A stretch of DNA of 64,000 nucleotides from Isoetes taiwanensis (lineage: Eukaryota > Streptophyta > Lycopodiopsida > Isoetales > Isoetaceae), in assembly GCA_021234155.1 (NCBI GenBank), contig JAJEKV010000028.1, forward strand, positions 4,612,567 through 4,676,566. The letters run 5' to 3'. Positions 46,174 to 58,420 of the stretch are shown piece by piece (position 1 is the first letter of the stretch; every line of letters begins with the position of its first letter). The notes beneath the pieces are model-generated. The model worked only from the letters and a program-made list of their open reading frames with translations, was not told the origin of the DNA and ran no database searches. Position numbers and translations under genes: made by a program.

Positions 46174-47367
46174 TTGCGCAGGCCCATTATGACATCCCCT
46201 TCAAGAATGACCCGATTGCTAGGCCATGGAGGAGAATCTTGCTGCCCGGCTTCCCATTGGGTCATACAGCTGCTGCAAGTATCTCACCCATTGTTCCGGG
46301 GTAATATTTCCTGTGGGTTGTGCAGGCTTACTCAAGACCTTTCTCCGAAGGCCCTAGGGTGGCGGTCTAGTAGACCAAACATCTCATTGCTGGTGTTCAT
46401 TAAGGTACACGGCTTTCTTGGTCTTGAGGAAGGAGCGGTATTGACCGGACGGGACTGGGCGAATGGTGGAGTCCAAAGACTTGGCGGAGCCATCGTTTGA
46501 CTCCGACATTCGCCATCGAACCGGTGATTGCGGGAAAGGTGGTTGCAGCCCCCGTGGATCGCCGAGAGTGCCTCTCCCAAAGCATATGTCCCCTACCCTC
46601 GAAGGAGCCTGGTTGTTGGGCGTTTCTTTGTTGAAATGTGGGGAGCTGCCCGGCCTCCGGCAGCTCATGCTCAAGCATCCTCGCATAGACCGCCGCATGA
46701 TCATAGTCCAGACGCAACCGTGGTACATGGGGTGTTGGGGCAATGGGTGCTCGGTTGGCCTGCCAATCTATCTGCAAGAACAGGGGCTGATGGTCGGAGT
46801 TTACTTCCTCGTCTCGGCCACCTGTCCCGACACTGAAGCGAGTGATCAAGTGTAGGCATTGCTCGTCTGCTAGCACGTAATCCACCACATTGGTGCCGCC
46901 CCCTGGTTCTCCTGTCTACAAGTGAAGGGGCTGGAGGACGGCCACTGTGCTAGCCCATTGCAAATGACCAGGTCAAAGATATTGCCCAGCAACAGCAGCT
47001 GCTGGCCATACCGTGTCACCTGGCTGTCATCTGATGCCTTTGGCCAAACCATCTCTGCAGGGTCCATTTGCAACACATCCTCAGCTAGAGGTGCGAATTT
47101 TGGGATCTGCTCTGCCCCTGTGCGCGCATTGAAATCTCCAAGCAACATGACCTTGCCCAATTGTGCAGACTGGCAGTATGTCATCATATAGATCGACATA
47201 GGGCTCCCGCAATCCACATCCAAGTGCGTGTGGTAAAAGTTGCTCTCAAAGATATGGGAAGTAGCAAGCCGCCACAAAGAGAGGGCTGCCATCGTTGTTC
47301 GCACTCGTACCCGAGGTATCTGTTGTGCACAATGCGCGCCTTGCCGGGGAGACCGATTGGGCCAAGC
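46174..47367 (-). pseudogene. LINE endonuclease, C-terminal half, and following linker
   Basis: Reading from 47367 on the minus strand, HNRYL, then in another frame SPLFVAACYFP, then ESNFYHTHLDVDCG lead to the catalytic GDFNARTG (47139-47116). Further on come VDYVLADEQ and NSDHQPL (about 46798). These are the second-half motifs of the LINE apurinic-type endonuclease. The linker toward the RT follows (RLRLDYDHAAVYARMLEHEL), and the copy stops near 46174 before any RT motif. Several frameshifts are present. At 47367 the frame is cut by a CACTA left end. The missing first half corresponds to 17534-17747. Confidence 0.75.
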
Positions 47368-47960
47368 ACTACAAGGGATAGTCGACCTTCAACGGCGCCT
47401 AGAGGTCGTTGAGCGGCGTCAAATCGTCGAGCAGCGACAACGTCGTTTTTGACGGCGGTGGCGTCGTTCAAGCGGCATCGTGACATCGTTCAACGGCGCC
47501 ACCGAAGCCGCGTGTCCACCATGCTGCGTGGCATGGTGCGCACCACCGGGTAAGCGTGCGTGTCGTGCTGCGATGCACAAAACGTTGGATCCGGGCGTGG
47601 CACATCCGGCCGCATGGCTTGGCGACATGCCGCCGGGCGCACGCCACCGTGTTACGCCCGCGTCGACATGGCGTCGTTGAGCGGCGACTAAAAAATCTGG
47701 CGTGACGGTCCGGCCGTGGCTTGCTAAAATGCCGGTCGGCACGCCAAAGTGTCCCGCCATCGTCAACATGGCGTCGTTAAACGGCGCTTAGGATATCGGC
47801 GTGGCGGCCCGGTTTTGCCGGCGTGGCGGCATCGTCCGGCGCCACGCTATTGTCGTGAGCGCCACGCGTAAGCAACGTCGTTTAACGGCGTCACTCATTT
47901 TTTTTTTTTGGAAAAAAAAAAAAAAACGTCGCGAAAAAAATTAATATGGCGTCGCTTATC
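47368..47960. mobile_element. CACTA transposon, left-end remnant
   Basis: CACTACAAGGGATA begins at 47368, preceded by the 3-bp site AAG. It is followed by dense subterminal repeats of the type GCGTCGTTAAACGGCG and a poly(T)/poly(A), GTCG block at 47890-47940. The element breaks off at about 47960 against the tandem array. The same blocks mark the truncated left side of the remnant at 16170-17533, so both are one family. Confidence 0.7.
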
Positions 47961-50260
47961 GTTTGGAATGCCAAAATTACCCTAGGGACCAAGTTACCGG
48001 TCCGGTTTTGCAAAAATGACACACTTACGCCCCTACATTGCAAGATTCAATGACCACCTCCTAGGCCAATTGACTACGAGTGTGTTGGACATGAGATAGT
48101 TTGTGGCCTTCTGGCCACAAAACTTGGTCCCTAGGGCAATGTCGACGTTCGAGTCCATTGGCGTGAGCGAATCACGATTCGAGAGGGAAGTTGCCCGTCC
48201 GTCGCCGTGGCCTTTGGGAGAGGACTTTTGGGGCAAGCCGCTTAGGGTGGTTTTAGGGTCCGTGCTCTGGCGTCAACACCCCCCCTCTACGTCAAGACAC
48301 GGCGCAAGGTCCTAGTCGAATCTGACAAGGATAGAGCCTCTGAAATGTATAACCCTATGAGTTGCCAGGTTCTAGCAGGGTTTGCGTTTTGGGTGCCGAG
48401 TTTTGGTCTTTTGCACTTGGGACGTGGCCGATCACATGCAGTTGAGAACGCGAAGCAAGGGGAGCTGACGGAATGGAGTTTGGACCTGTACTCCTCCCGT
48501 TGTGGCAGTTAGAAGTCAAGGCCCACTTTTGCAGTAGCAAGACATTCGTAAATTCGTAATTAATGCATAGTACGGACTTAAATTCTGATTTTTTGTCAGC
48601 TAGCTTCCTAAGACATCGCCAACATACAGGCCAACTTTCAAAAATTTTGGATAAGGTTTAGATCCAATAGTTTGCATTAGAACGGTCCGGCAGGCTTTGT
48701 TGTTGGGCAAATGAGGCACACTTGCCCAAGTCAAACAAGGCCAGGACCTTGCAAGGCCGCCTCATTAGAGGGGAGAGTCTGAACCCCAGGAGGCGAGCCC
48801 CAAAAAGCTTCCCGAGATAGCCTTTCCTGGCAGCGCTCCGCGGGAGGGGGGGGGCGTACGCTAAAGACCACACTCCCAGATCTCGGTTCCCGTATCCGAC
48901 CGTTGAATCCTTTGTTCAAGGAACCTGGTCCGAGAAGGTCCAAAAAAATCCAACATCCGTCCTGGAGAACATATCAAACCGCTGCGCCCCCGGCAGGTGT
49001 AGAAACCAAAGTGTTTTGTCGTTCGGACATTGCGGAGGCTCCGAAATGGCGATTCGACTTCGCCACATCGTCCGGAATGCCAAAATTACTCTAGGGACCA
49101 AGTTACACGGTCAGTTTTGCAAAAGAAAGAAACACTTACGCCCTACATTGCAAAGATTCAAAGCCAGCCTACCTCCTAGGCCAATTGACTACGAGTGTGT
49201 TGCACATGAGATAGTTTGGCGCTTCTTCGAGAAGGGTGGGCTTCGGCCACAAAACTTGGTCCCTAGGGCAATGTCGACGCTCTGAGTCCATTGGCAGAGA
49301 TCGATCACGGTTGGAGGGAAGTTGCCCGTCCGTCGCCGGTGGCCTTTACTCCTCCCGTTGTGGCGGTTAGAAGTCAAGGCCCGCTTTGGGCGGTAGCAAG
49401 ACATTCGTAAATTCGTAATTAATGCATAGTACGGACTAAAATTCTGATTTTTTTTGTTGACTAGCTTCCTAAGTCATCGCCAACATACAGGCTAACTTTC
49501 AAAAAATTTTGGATAAGGTTTAGATCAAATAGTTTGCATTAGAGCGGTCCGGCAGCACTTGTTGTTGGGCACCGAGCCGGGCACACTTGCCCAAGTCAAA
49601 CAAGGCCAGGACCTTGCAAGGCCTCCTCATTAGAGGGGAGAGTCTGAACCCTGTGAGGCGAGCCCCAAAAAGCTTCCCCGAGGCAGCCTTTCGGCGGCAA
49701 AGCCCAGGGGGCGACGCTAAAGACCACACTCCCGGATCTCGGTTCCGTATCCGGACCGTTGAATCCTTTGTTCAAGGAACCTGGTCCGAGAAGGTCCAAA
49801 AATCCAACATCCGTCCGAGAGAACATATCAAACCGCGAAGCGTCCTGCGGGCGACATTATAGAAACCAAAGTGTTTTGTCGTTCGGATATTGCGGAGGCT
49901 CTGAAATGGCGATTTGACTTCGCCACATCGTCCGGAATGCCAAAATTACCCTAGGGACCAAGTTACACGGACATTTTTGCAAAAGAAAGAAACACTTACG
50001 CCCCTACATTGCAAGATTCAAGAGCCACCTCCTAGGCCAATTGACTACGAAAGTGTGTTGCACGCGTGAGATAGTTTTTTTCGCCGAAAGGGTGGGCTTC
50101 GCCACAAAACTTGGTCCCTAGGGCAATGTCGACGTTCGAGTCCATTGGCGAGACAGATCACGGTTCGAGAGGGAAGTTGCCCGTCGTCGCCGGGGCCGCC
50201 GGGAGAGGACTTTTGGGGCAAAGCCGCTTAGGGTGGTTTTAGGGTCCGTGCTCTGGCGTC

Positions 50261-50265
50261 AACAC
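50261..50265. repeat. Target site duplication AACAC, left
   Basis: AACAC here and at 54647-54651 flank the LTR element exactly. Confidence 0.9.
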
Positions 50266-50711
50266 TGTTGATGTTTGGGGTTCTTGGCATGCACCTTGCA
50301 GCAGCAGTCCATGACTGCCGGATGCTACAAGGCTGCCACAAATGCTCATGGATCAACAAAAGAAGGTGGGAAGAAACTCCAAGAACAAGAACAAAGCAAA
50401 GAATGAACAAAACGTAATCATATTGATGCTCAAAAGGAGGTGCTCCAAAACGTGAGCAAAAGCCTAAACAATGAGAGGAAATGCTCTCTCTAAATAGTAG
50501 AGCAAAACCCTAACCCTAAATGATATCTCACCCTCCACAGATCTAGGCTAAATCTGGGCCATAGATTGTGGGGTCCAATATGACAAATACATGTGGCCTA
50601 TGCCACCTACCACATATGTGGGCTAAAACGGGCCCTAGATCAAGTGGTCCAATGTGATAAATACATGTGGCCTATGCCACTCATACATATGTTTAGCCCA
50701 AAGGGCTAACA
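50266..50711 (-). repeat. 3' LTR (relative to element)
   Basis: Starts TGTTGATGTTTGGGG and ends AAGGGCTAACA on the plus strand. It contains an internal duplication around TACATGTGGCCTATGCCAC and two telomere-like CCCTAA units near 50512. Confidence 0.93.
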
Positions 50712-50727
50712 CTCCCCCACCACACCA
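50712..50727 (-). promoter_or_regulatory. Polypurine tract
   Basis: On the minus strand GGTGTGGTGGGGGAG abuts the LTR, in the place of the plus-strand primer. Confidence 0.6.
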
Positions 50728-51917
50728 AACTATGTAGAACCTTTATAAATGGGGAGGTTAAACATTTACAACAGTGTCCAAAGTGAGGGGAAATAATGAG
50801 AATGTCGCCGTAGATCTTGATCCAAAAATGCCAATGTCGATGAAGTACAAAAATCATGAGAGGTTGAGAAGGCTGTCACCACTTCTCTTGAGCTTGCCAC
50901 AAGCTCCTTTAATTCCATAGAAGTCAAATCTAATGTTGAGAAGGATGTCACCACTTCTCATAGAGCTTTGCCACTTAGCTCGGAATACATGCGCCAATCA
51001 AAGTGTCTTGTAATGAGTTGAACAAAATGAGAAAACAAAAATTGTTGAAGGGGCGGAAGGCCCTAAGTCATCTTCACGCCATTTGTTGAACTTGAAAGAG
51101 TTTGAGCAGATAGTTGAACTTGAAGGAGTTGAAATTGAAGGGCGGGAAGACCATAAGTCATCTTCACTGTGGTTGAACTTGAAAGATGCTCAACCGCCAT
51201 GTATGATGGGCCGAGATGGATTGAAAAAAGTTGTCTCTCAAACGCCCGCACGATGAGGTATGCTTGAATGTTGAGAAAAGATTGAAAAAGGCCTACACAA
51301 GCCATAGGGCTGTGTGAAGTTTGTTGTTACAAGGGTGCAAAGAAGATCGTCAAGAATGTGGCAAAAAGATGAGCGCCCCCAAAATGTGCCCAAATTATGC
51401 TCCAAAGACTTCTTGCATGAAAAGAGGATGGAAAGTTGTGCTCAAAGTCACGCCGTGAGTGGCCGTGACAATTGTGATGAACTCACGCCGTTGGGCCGTG
51501 ATGTTGTTGTATTGATGGGTATGGAATCATGGGTTGATGAAATTGTACCTCAAAGGCATGATGTCGCAAAAAGTGGACAAAGAGGCAAAAAGTCACCATT
51601 GAAAAATCATGCCAAGTGACCGTGATCAATTTGTGCATGCATAGCTCAAGAATGGCCTTAACATGCCGTTGGGCCATGTAAGGTTGATGTTGGAAGAGGG
51701 CGGAAGGCAAAATGCATCTTCACGCCATTTGCCATATACGTATGCCAGATAAAAGACGTGATAGATGGTAGAGAAAAGAACCTTCTCCAATATAAGATGA
51801 GGTGGAAGATACCAAAAATGTTGTCCATTATAAATGGCCTGAAATGCGAAATTTTCTCCGAGAAAAAATGCCACGCCAAAAAGGCCGTGGTGAAAGCTAT
51901 GGATGCCATCCTCTGCT

Positions 51918-51920
<3 letters not shown>

Positions 51921-51963
<43 letters not shown>

Positions 51964-52480
51964 GGCGCCCCACGCGATTGAAGTGGTGCCACGCCGTGAT
52001 GGGCCGTGGGCTCTGGTCTTGACCCACGCTGCCGCGTGGTCTTGACGCGCCCGTGGGGGCGGGGACGGGCCGTGGGAGGCCGTGGAGTAAAGGGTGCCGC
52101 CGTTGGGGCCGTGGGACTTATGGAGAGGCAGAGCTACAACAAGAGAAATTGTGCCACGCCATGATGGGCCGGGGCTAAAGTTCGCAAGAACAGGATGTGT
52201 GAGACATGAAGAGAGAATTTGTGCCACGCCATGATGGGCCGTGGGCTTTGTCTTGATGCTCTGACGGAAGAGATTGATGGTATGACGGAAGAGCGGCCAT
52301 GCCAGGATGGGCCGTGGGGTGAGGAGGCCACGCCAGAAGGGCCGCGGGAGTCCGGCGTCAAACCGATTGCCGTGGAGGTGCCGAGGGCGAGAGGCCACGC
52401 CGATGACAGCCGTGGCGCCGGTGAAAGTCGTTTGTTGTTCTAATGCCGTGAGGGGCCGTGGAGGTATGCATAGCTGGTAC
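51921..52480. repeat. Poly(T) run and GGGCCGTGG repeats inside the LTR element
   Basis: Forty T residues (51921-51960) precede a GC-rich block. There CCACGCCATGATGGGCCGTG and shorter GGGCCGTGG variants recur about every 40-100 bp, also sparsely at 51450-51660. No protein is encoded. Confidence 0.8.
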
Positions 52481-54180
52481 TCTTGATTTCTTGATTTCAA
52501 CGGATCTCTGGAGCTGAGAGTAAGATTGTCACGAAAAAAAAGGATAGGGCATTTCATGGCCACGAAAAGACTTTGCGAGAGTGAGGGTGCATCGCCGCTG
52601 CTGCTAGGCCTATGCCGCTCAAAGATGTCTTCCAGATTTTGCTTGGCGGTGTACAACCCAAGCCTGTCAATCGATCTGAGTCGCGAATGTTGCCAGATTC
52701 TTCACGGTGGGTAAATTGTTTGGCGAAAATATGGAGACAAAGCTTGATTTTGGAAGAAGCGACCAAAACGGTGGCGATGGTGGTGGGATCAAGTTCGAGG
52801 CCCGAAGATGGTTGATCATGATTTACCTGAGAAGAATTCCTCAAGAAGCAGAGAAATATGGCAGCCACATATCAAATTTTACAGAGACCCCTTTGCTTGG
52901 GCGATGTCGTCTGGCCAGTAAGGCTCTGTCATACAGAAAACACAGATTGTGCTTGTATTACAAAAGGAATCGGGCAAGGTAGAATGATTTGCCCCCTTAT
53001 TGAGCATTTCTCAAGTTACAAGGATGAAGCCAAATAATGGTAGAGGTGAGGTCTGACAAATGCGGACCTCCTTTCTTGAAAGCAAAGCAGATCCAGGAAC
53101 CCAAAATCGCTCTCCACAATGATGGCTTAAGAAATTTTTGATGCAAAGCAGAGAGCCTGTGTGTGGTTCATCAAGAAGATATAGGGCAATAAAAGACAGA
53201 AATCTCCTTCAGGATGCAGTCGGGATTATGGGCCCTGCATTGAGATTATCTTCCACATGCATTGAGATTGCCTTGTATAGAATTGATAATGGCTGTTAAA
53301 ACCCCAACTGCAGCCAAATGAATTTCATGATTCCAGAAAAAGTGTCAAAGATGTGCAGAGTAACTGGAGGGCTTTATATTTTGTTGCTTATGCCAAAGGC
53401 ACTGGATTGTGTCTGGCACAGATGAACTGTTTTTGCATTTGCCAAGCTGTGTTGCTTGCGGCCATGCGACTGCAAAATCAAGGAGCCTTTTGCTGAATCC
53501 GAAAGACACCTCCAGTAAAAATGAAACAGTTGCTTGTGTATAGACTCGAACATGATTCCATCAAGATGCTTAGCAAGGAGAATTTTTTCTTCAAACAGGG
53601 GATCCCGCAGAGCAAGACTAGAATGTGAACTGTGTAAAAAACCCCTAAAATTGATGGATAATGTGTGCTGGAATCGGTGAACTGCAGAAGAATAGTAATG
53701 AATCGAACTCAGAGGAACAAAAGTCCGATGGATGCGATGGTATTATGCCGAAATTGAACCAAGATTTGGTGTTGGTTGGGTCTGCACCCAAAAAAACATA
53801 ATTATACCGCCGTGTCGCAGAAGAAATATTGCTCCTTGGCTTGAATGTGAGCACAAAGGATAGAAAAAATAATGTGTCGATGCTGATCCCACAGAAATGG
53901 AACAAATATATGCTCTTGGCTTGAATGTTTACACAGAACAGAGTATAGAGTACAGATAGCAAGAACATGCTGGACGATGAACCCCAAATGTGATAAATAA
54001 GACCCAATGTTACAAATAAGAAGGTATTGTGCCGCAAATCATTTGTGCCCCTTTCTGAAACATGGGCAGATATTAGAGATGAGGATGGAAGAAAGTGTCG
54101 ATGTAAAACAATCTCTTTTGCTTGAAAACTTTTGGAGATGCTTGAAAAGGAAACAAAGTATGATCATGAGCAAAAGAGAC

Positions 54181-54197
54181 CCCGGCATGAGGCGCCA
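54181..54197 (-). promoter_or_regulatory. Primer binding site
   Basis: On the minus strand TGGCGCCTCATGCCGGG begins one base from the LTR, as expected for a site complementary to a tRNA 3' end. It is not the initiator-Met type (TGGTATC). Confidence 0.6.
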
Positions 54198-54198
54198 G

Positions 54199-54646
54199 TG
54201 TTGATGTTTGGGGTTCTTGGCATGCACCTTGCAGCAGCAGTCCATGACTGCCGGATGCTACAAGGCTGCCACAAATGCTCATGGATCAACAAAAGAAGGT
54301 GGGAAGAAACTCCAAGAACAAGAACAAAGCAAAGAATGAACAAAACAGAATCATATTGATGCTCCAAAAGGAGGTGCTCCAAAACGTGAGCAAAAGCCTA
54401 AACAATGAGAGGAAATGCTCTCTCTAAATAGTAGAGCAAAACCCTAACCCTAAATGATATCTCACCCTCCACAGATCTAGGCTAAATCTGGGCCATAGAT
54501 TGTGGGGTCCAATATGACAAATACATGTGGCCTATGCCACCTACCACATATGTGGGCTAAATCTGGGCCCTAGATCAAGTGGTCCAATGTGATAAATACA
54601 TGTGGCCTATGCCACTCATACATATGTTTAGCCCAAAGGGCTAACA
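54199..54646 (-). repeat. 5' LTR (relative to element)
   Basis: Nearly identical to 50266-50711. It reads AAACAGAATC and GCTAAATCTGGGCC where the other LTR reads AAACGTAATC and GCTAAAACGGGCC. Confidence 0.93.
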
Positions 54647-57285
54647 AACACCCCCCCTCTACGTCAAGACACGGCGCAAGGTCCTAGTCAAATCTGACAA
54701 GGATAGAGCCTCCGAAACATAAACCCTATGAGTTGCCAGGTTCTAGCAGGGTTTGCGTTTTGGGTGCCGAGTTTTGGTCTTTTGCACTTGGGACGTGGCC
54801 GATCACATGCAGTTGAGAACGCGAAGCAAGGGGAACTGACGGAATGGAGTTTGGACCTGTACTCCTCCCGCTGTGGCAGTTAGAAGTCAAGGGCCGCTTT
54901 TGCAGTAGCAAGACATTCGTAAATTCGTAATTAATGCATAGTACGGACTTAAATTCTGATTTTTTGTCAGCTAGCTTCCTAAGTCATCGCCAACATACAG
55001 GCTAACTTTCAAAAATTTTGGATAAGGTTTAGATCAAATAGTTTGCATTAGAACGGTCCGGGCAGCCTGTTGTTGGGCAGCCGAGCTGGCACACTTGCCC
55101 AAGTCAAACAAGGCCAGGACCTTGCAAGGCCTCCTCATTAGAGGGGAGAGTCTGAACCCCAGGAGGCGAGCCCCAAAAAGCTTCCCGAGGCAGCCTTTCC
55201 TGGCAGCGCTCCGCCGGGGGGGCGTACGCTAAAGACCACACTCCCGGATCTCGGTTCCCGTATCCGACCGTTGAATCCTTTGTTCAAGGAACCTGGTCCG
55301 AGAAGGTCCAAAAAAATCCAACATCCGTCCGGGGGAACATATCAAACCGCGAAGCGTCCTGCGTGCGACAATGTAGAAACCAAAGTGTTTTGTCGTTCGG
55401 ACATTGTAGAGGCTCCGAAATGGCGATTGGACTTCGCCAAATCGTCCGGAATGCCAAAATTACCCTAGGGACCAAGTTACACGGTCATTTTTGCAAAAGA
55501 AAGAAACACTTACGCCCTACATTGCATTATTCAGCAGCCACCTCCTAGGCCAATTGACTACGAGTGTGTTGCACATGAGATAGTTTGGCGCTTCTTCGAG
55601 AAGGGGTAGGCTTCTGGCCACAAAAACTTGGTCCCTAGGGCAATGTCGACGTTCTGAGTCCATTGGCAGAGACAGATCACGGTTCCGGAGAGGGGAACTT
55701 GCCCGGCCCCACGCTGTGGCCTTCGAGAGGACTTTTGGGGCAAGCAGCTTCGGTTGGTTTTAGGGTCCGTGCTTCGGCGCCAACACCCCCTCTACGCCAA
55801 GACACGGGCAAGAAGGTCCTAGTCAAATCGACAAGGATAGAGCCTCTCCAAACGTAAACCCTATGAGTTGCCGTGTTCTAGCGGTGGTTTTGCGTTTTTG
55901 GGTGCCGAAGTTTTGGTCTTTTGCACTTGGGATATGGCCGATCACATGCAGTTGAGAACGCGAAGCAAGGGAACTGACAGAATGGAGTTTGGACCTGTAC
56001 TCCTCCGTGGGCGGTTAGAAGTCAAGGGCGCTTTTTGCAAGAGCAAAGACATTCGTGAAATTCGTAATTAATGCATAGTACGGACTTAAATTCTGATTTT
56101 TGTCAGCTAGCTTCCTAAGTCATCGCCAACATACAGGCCAACTTTCAAAAATTTTGGATAAGGTTTAGATCAAATAGTTTGCATTAGAACGGTCCGGCAG
56201 CTCCGTTGTTGGGCAGCCGAGCCGGCACACTTGCCCAAGTCAAACAAGGCCAGGACCTTGCAAGGCCTCCTCATTAGAGGGGAGAGTCTCAACCCGTGAG
56301 GAGAGCCCCAAAAGCTTCCCCGAGGCAGCCTTTCCTCGGCAGCCATTCGCCGGGGGCGACGCTAAAGACCACACTCGATCTCGGTTCCGTGATCCGACCG
56401 TTGAATCCTTTGTTCAAGGAACCTAGTCCGAGAAGGTCCAAAAAAATCCAACATCCGTCCGAGGGAACATATCAAACCGCGAAGCGTCCTGCGTGCGACA
56501 ATGTAGAAACCAAAGTGTTTTGTCGTTCGGACATTGTAGAGGCTCCGAAATGGCGATTGGACTTCGCCAAATCGTCCGGAATGCCAAAATTACCCTAGGG
56601 ACCAAGTTATACGGTCATTTTTGCAAAAGAAAGAAACACTTACGCCCTACATTATTGCAGTATTCAGCAGCCACCTCCTAGGCCAATTGACTACGAGTGT
56701 GTTGCACGTGAGATAGTTTGGTGCTTCTTCGAGAAGGGGTGGGCTTCTGGCCACAAAACTTGGTCCCTAAGGCAATGTCGATGTTTTGAGTCCATTGGCA
56801 GAGACAGATCACTATGTTGCCCGAGAGGGAAAGTTGCCCGTCCGTCCACGTGGCCTTCTGGAGAGGACTTTTGGGGCAGCCGCCAGAGAGGGTGGTTTTA
56901 GGGTCCGTGCTCTCAAGGCCAATACCCCCCCTACGCCAAGACACGGGCGCAAGGTCCTAGTCAAATCGACAAGGATAGAGCCTCCCAAACGTAAACCCTA
57001 TGAGTTGCCGTTTCTAGCGGGGTTTGCATTTTGGGTGCCGAAGTTTTGGTCTTTTGCACTTGGGACATGGCCGCATCACATGCAGTTGAGAACGCTGAAG
57101 CAAGGGGAACTGGACGGAATGGAGTTTGGACCTGTACTCCTCCGTTGTGGCGCTTAGAAGTCAAGGCCCGCTTTTGCAAAAGAGCAAGACATTCGTAAAA
57201 TTGTAATTAATGCATAGTAACGGACTTAAATTTCTATTTTTTGTCAGCTAGCTTCCTAAGTCATCGCCAACATACAGGCATGTTG

Positions 57286-57599
57286 ACGTAAACTACATCT
57301 TCGCATGTTGGTAGGGTATTAGTTTCAGAAGCTGAGTTTGCACTGCTGTACAGTAGCAGTCCTGTCATTCTTGTTCACCTTGCCTTTATTGACCGAATAT
57401 TCAGTATTGCATGCCGCATTGCCAATTCCATCATTGTTGAGATTTGTGCAACTTTCGGGACGCCGTTTGAACTTAGGTTGTTTTTTCTTTCCAATTGGGT
57501 GGCATGATGATTTGAATTTCCTCGCCATCCCCATGCCTTGCTTTTTTCCCAGAATCGCCATCCTAATTTTTTCCTCATGTTCTGCTCCATGGCTTCAAG
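57286..57599. other. Junction region, shared repeat fragment
   Basis: AAACTACATCTTCGCATG, TTGGTAGGGTATTAG near 57291-57325 match 15942-15977. The rest probably belongs to the minus-strand PLE fragment that follows. Confidence 0.4.
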
Positions 57600-58420
57600 C
57601 GTAAAGGCTCACTTTTTTAATAGTCTTTTCCAGAATATCCGCCATTTTAGAGTTACCAAATTCCTGTTTTAAGTTGGCATTTTCATCCTCTGCATATCTA
57701 ATTGCCATTTTAATCATGTATTCCCTAACTTTTAGGTACCCAATATATGCTAGGGCACCAATTCTCAACGGTTTTGAATTCATTATCTCATGGAAATCTT
57801 TGGAACCTATAGCGAGGAGATTTATTGGGATCAATCTTATCCATATTGTTCATTATATACCATAACTTTTGCCTAGTCATACGTGTAATATGGTCTTTGC
57901 ACGATCCTCATCATTATTTCGTTATTATTGTTCTTAGAAAATCTGTCGATCCGTGACTTGAAATATGGACAAAAGGTCCTCCACATTTTGTTGATGTAGA
58001 AGTCGTCTCTCGCTTCGACGATGTATTGGCGTTATGCCCTTTCTCGCCAATATAAATGCCATTATCTTTATTGCACTTCTTGCCAAAAACTTGGTATTCT
58101 TGAATGGAAAGTCAACATCCATTTTAGTGATCCTTCTCGAAGTTCACTGCATCTTTGTGTGCTTGGTCCACTCCGGCGTTGGTAATGCCCATCAAAGCTT
58201 TTAGGGTGTTCACACTAAGGGGTGCAAGAACACCAAGATTTCCGCTTCCCAAAGTGCCCGTCTGCAAAGAAATCCCATGTAACTCAACCAGTCTAGGGGA
58301 CATAACCGAAAGTGCCCACGCTTGTAAAGCCGTAAGTGCCTTAATGTTGTAATCCTCTAACCGCTTGTCGACCTCATCAATTATATCATTAGTGTTGTTA
58401 TCAGCCTCGGCCTCACGTCA
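57600..58420 (-). pseudogene. PLE N-terminal region fragment
   Basis: Minus-strand blocks, with shifts between them, read IIDEVDKRLEDYNIKALTAL, LVELHGISLQTGTLGSGNLG, VLAPLSVNTLKALMGITNAG (58400-58140), DVDFPFKNTKFLARSAIKI (58120) and YAEDENANLK plus ADILEKTIKK (57700). They line up in order with the decayed N-terminal region at about 2750-3400. The RT part is missing. No enzymatic motif was recognised in this region of the family. Confidence 0.55.

Larger units (their letters stand above)
50266..54646 (-). mobile_element. Young non-autonomous LTR retrotransposon (LARD-like)
   Basis: Two LTRs of about 447 bp with TG...CA ends, a 5-bp target duplication AACAC, a primer site next to one LTR and a purine tract next to the other define a complete element read on the minus strand. 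The 3.5-kb interior has no gag, protease, RT or integrase motifs on either strand, so it must depend on enzymes from elsewhere. The LTRs differ at only a few bases, mostly at CAG/CTG, implying a recent insertion. Confidence 0.93.
47961..57285. repeat. Tandem array of about 1.13-kb units, split by an LTR element
   Basis: GGAATGCCAAAATTAC plus AGGGACCAAGTTA recurs at about 47967, 49074, 49936, 55449 and 56578. AATTAATGCATAGTACGGAC recurs near 48560, 49422, 54930, 56068 and 57203. After removing the LTR element the spacing is about 1.12-1.14 kb, with one shorter unit (about 0.86 kb, deletion within 49340-49350). Units share AAACCAAAGTGTTTTGTCG and GACCTTGCAAGG. The open frames over the units are inconsistent between copies, so no protein is called. 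The source (satellite, tandem LTRs or other) is unknown. Confidence 0.85.

Noticed and set aside
51658-52656. Minus-strand open frame of 332 codons inside the LTR element
   Set aside because: It includes a poly-Lys stretch from the poly(T) run and the GGGCCGTGG repeats, with no gag, protease, RT or integrase motif.
48903-57157. Recurrent short open frames in the tandem array
   Set aside because: Frames differ between units because of indels, and the conserved part of the unit does not favour one frame.
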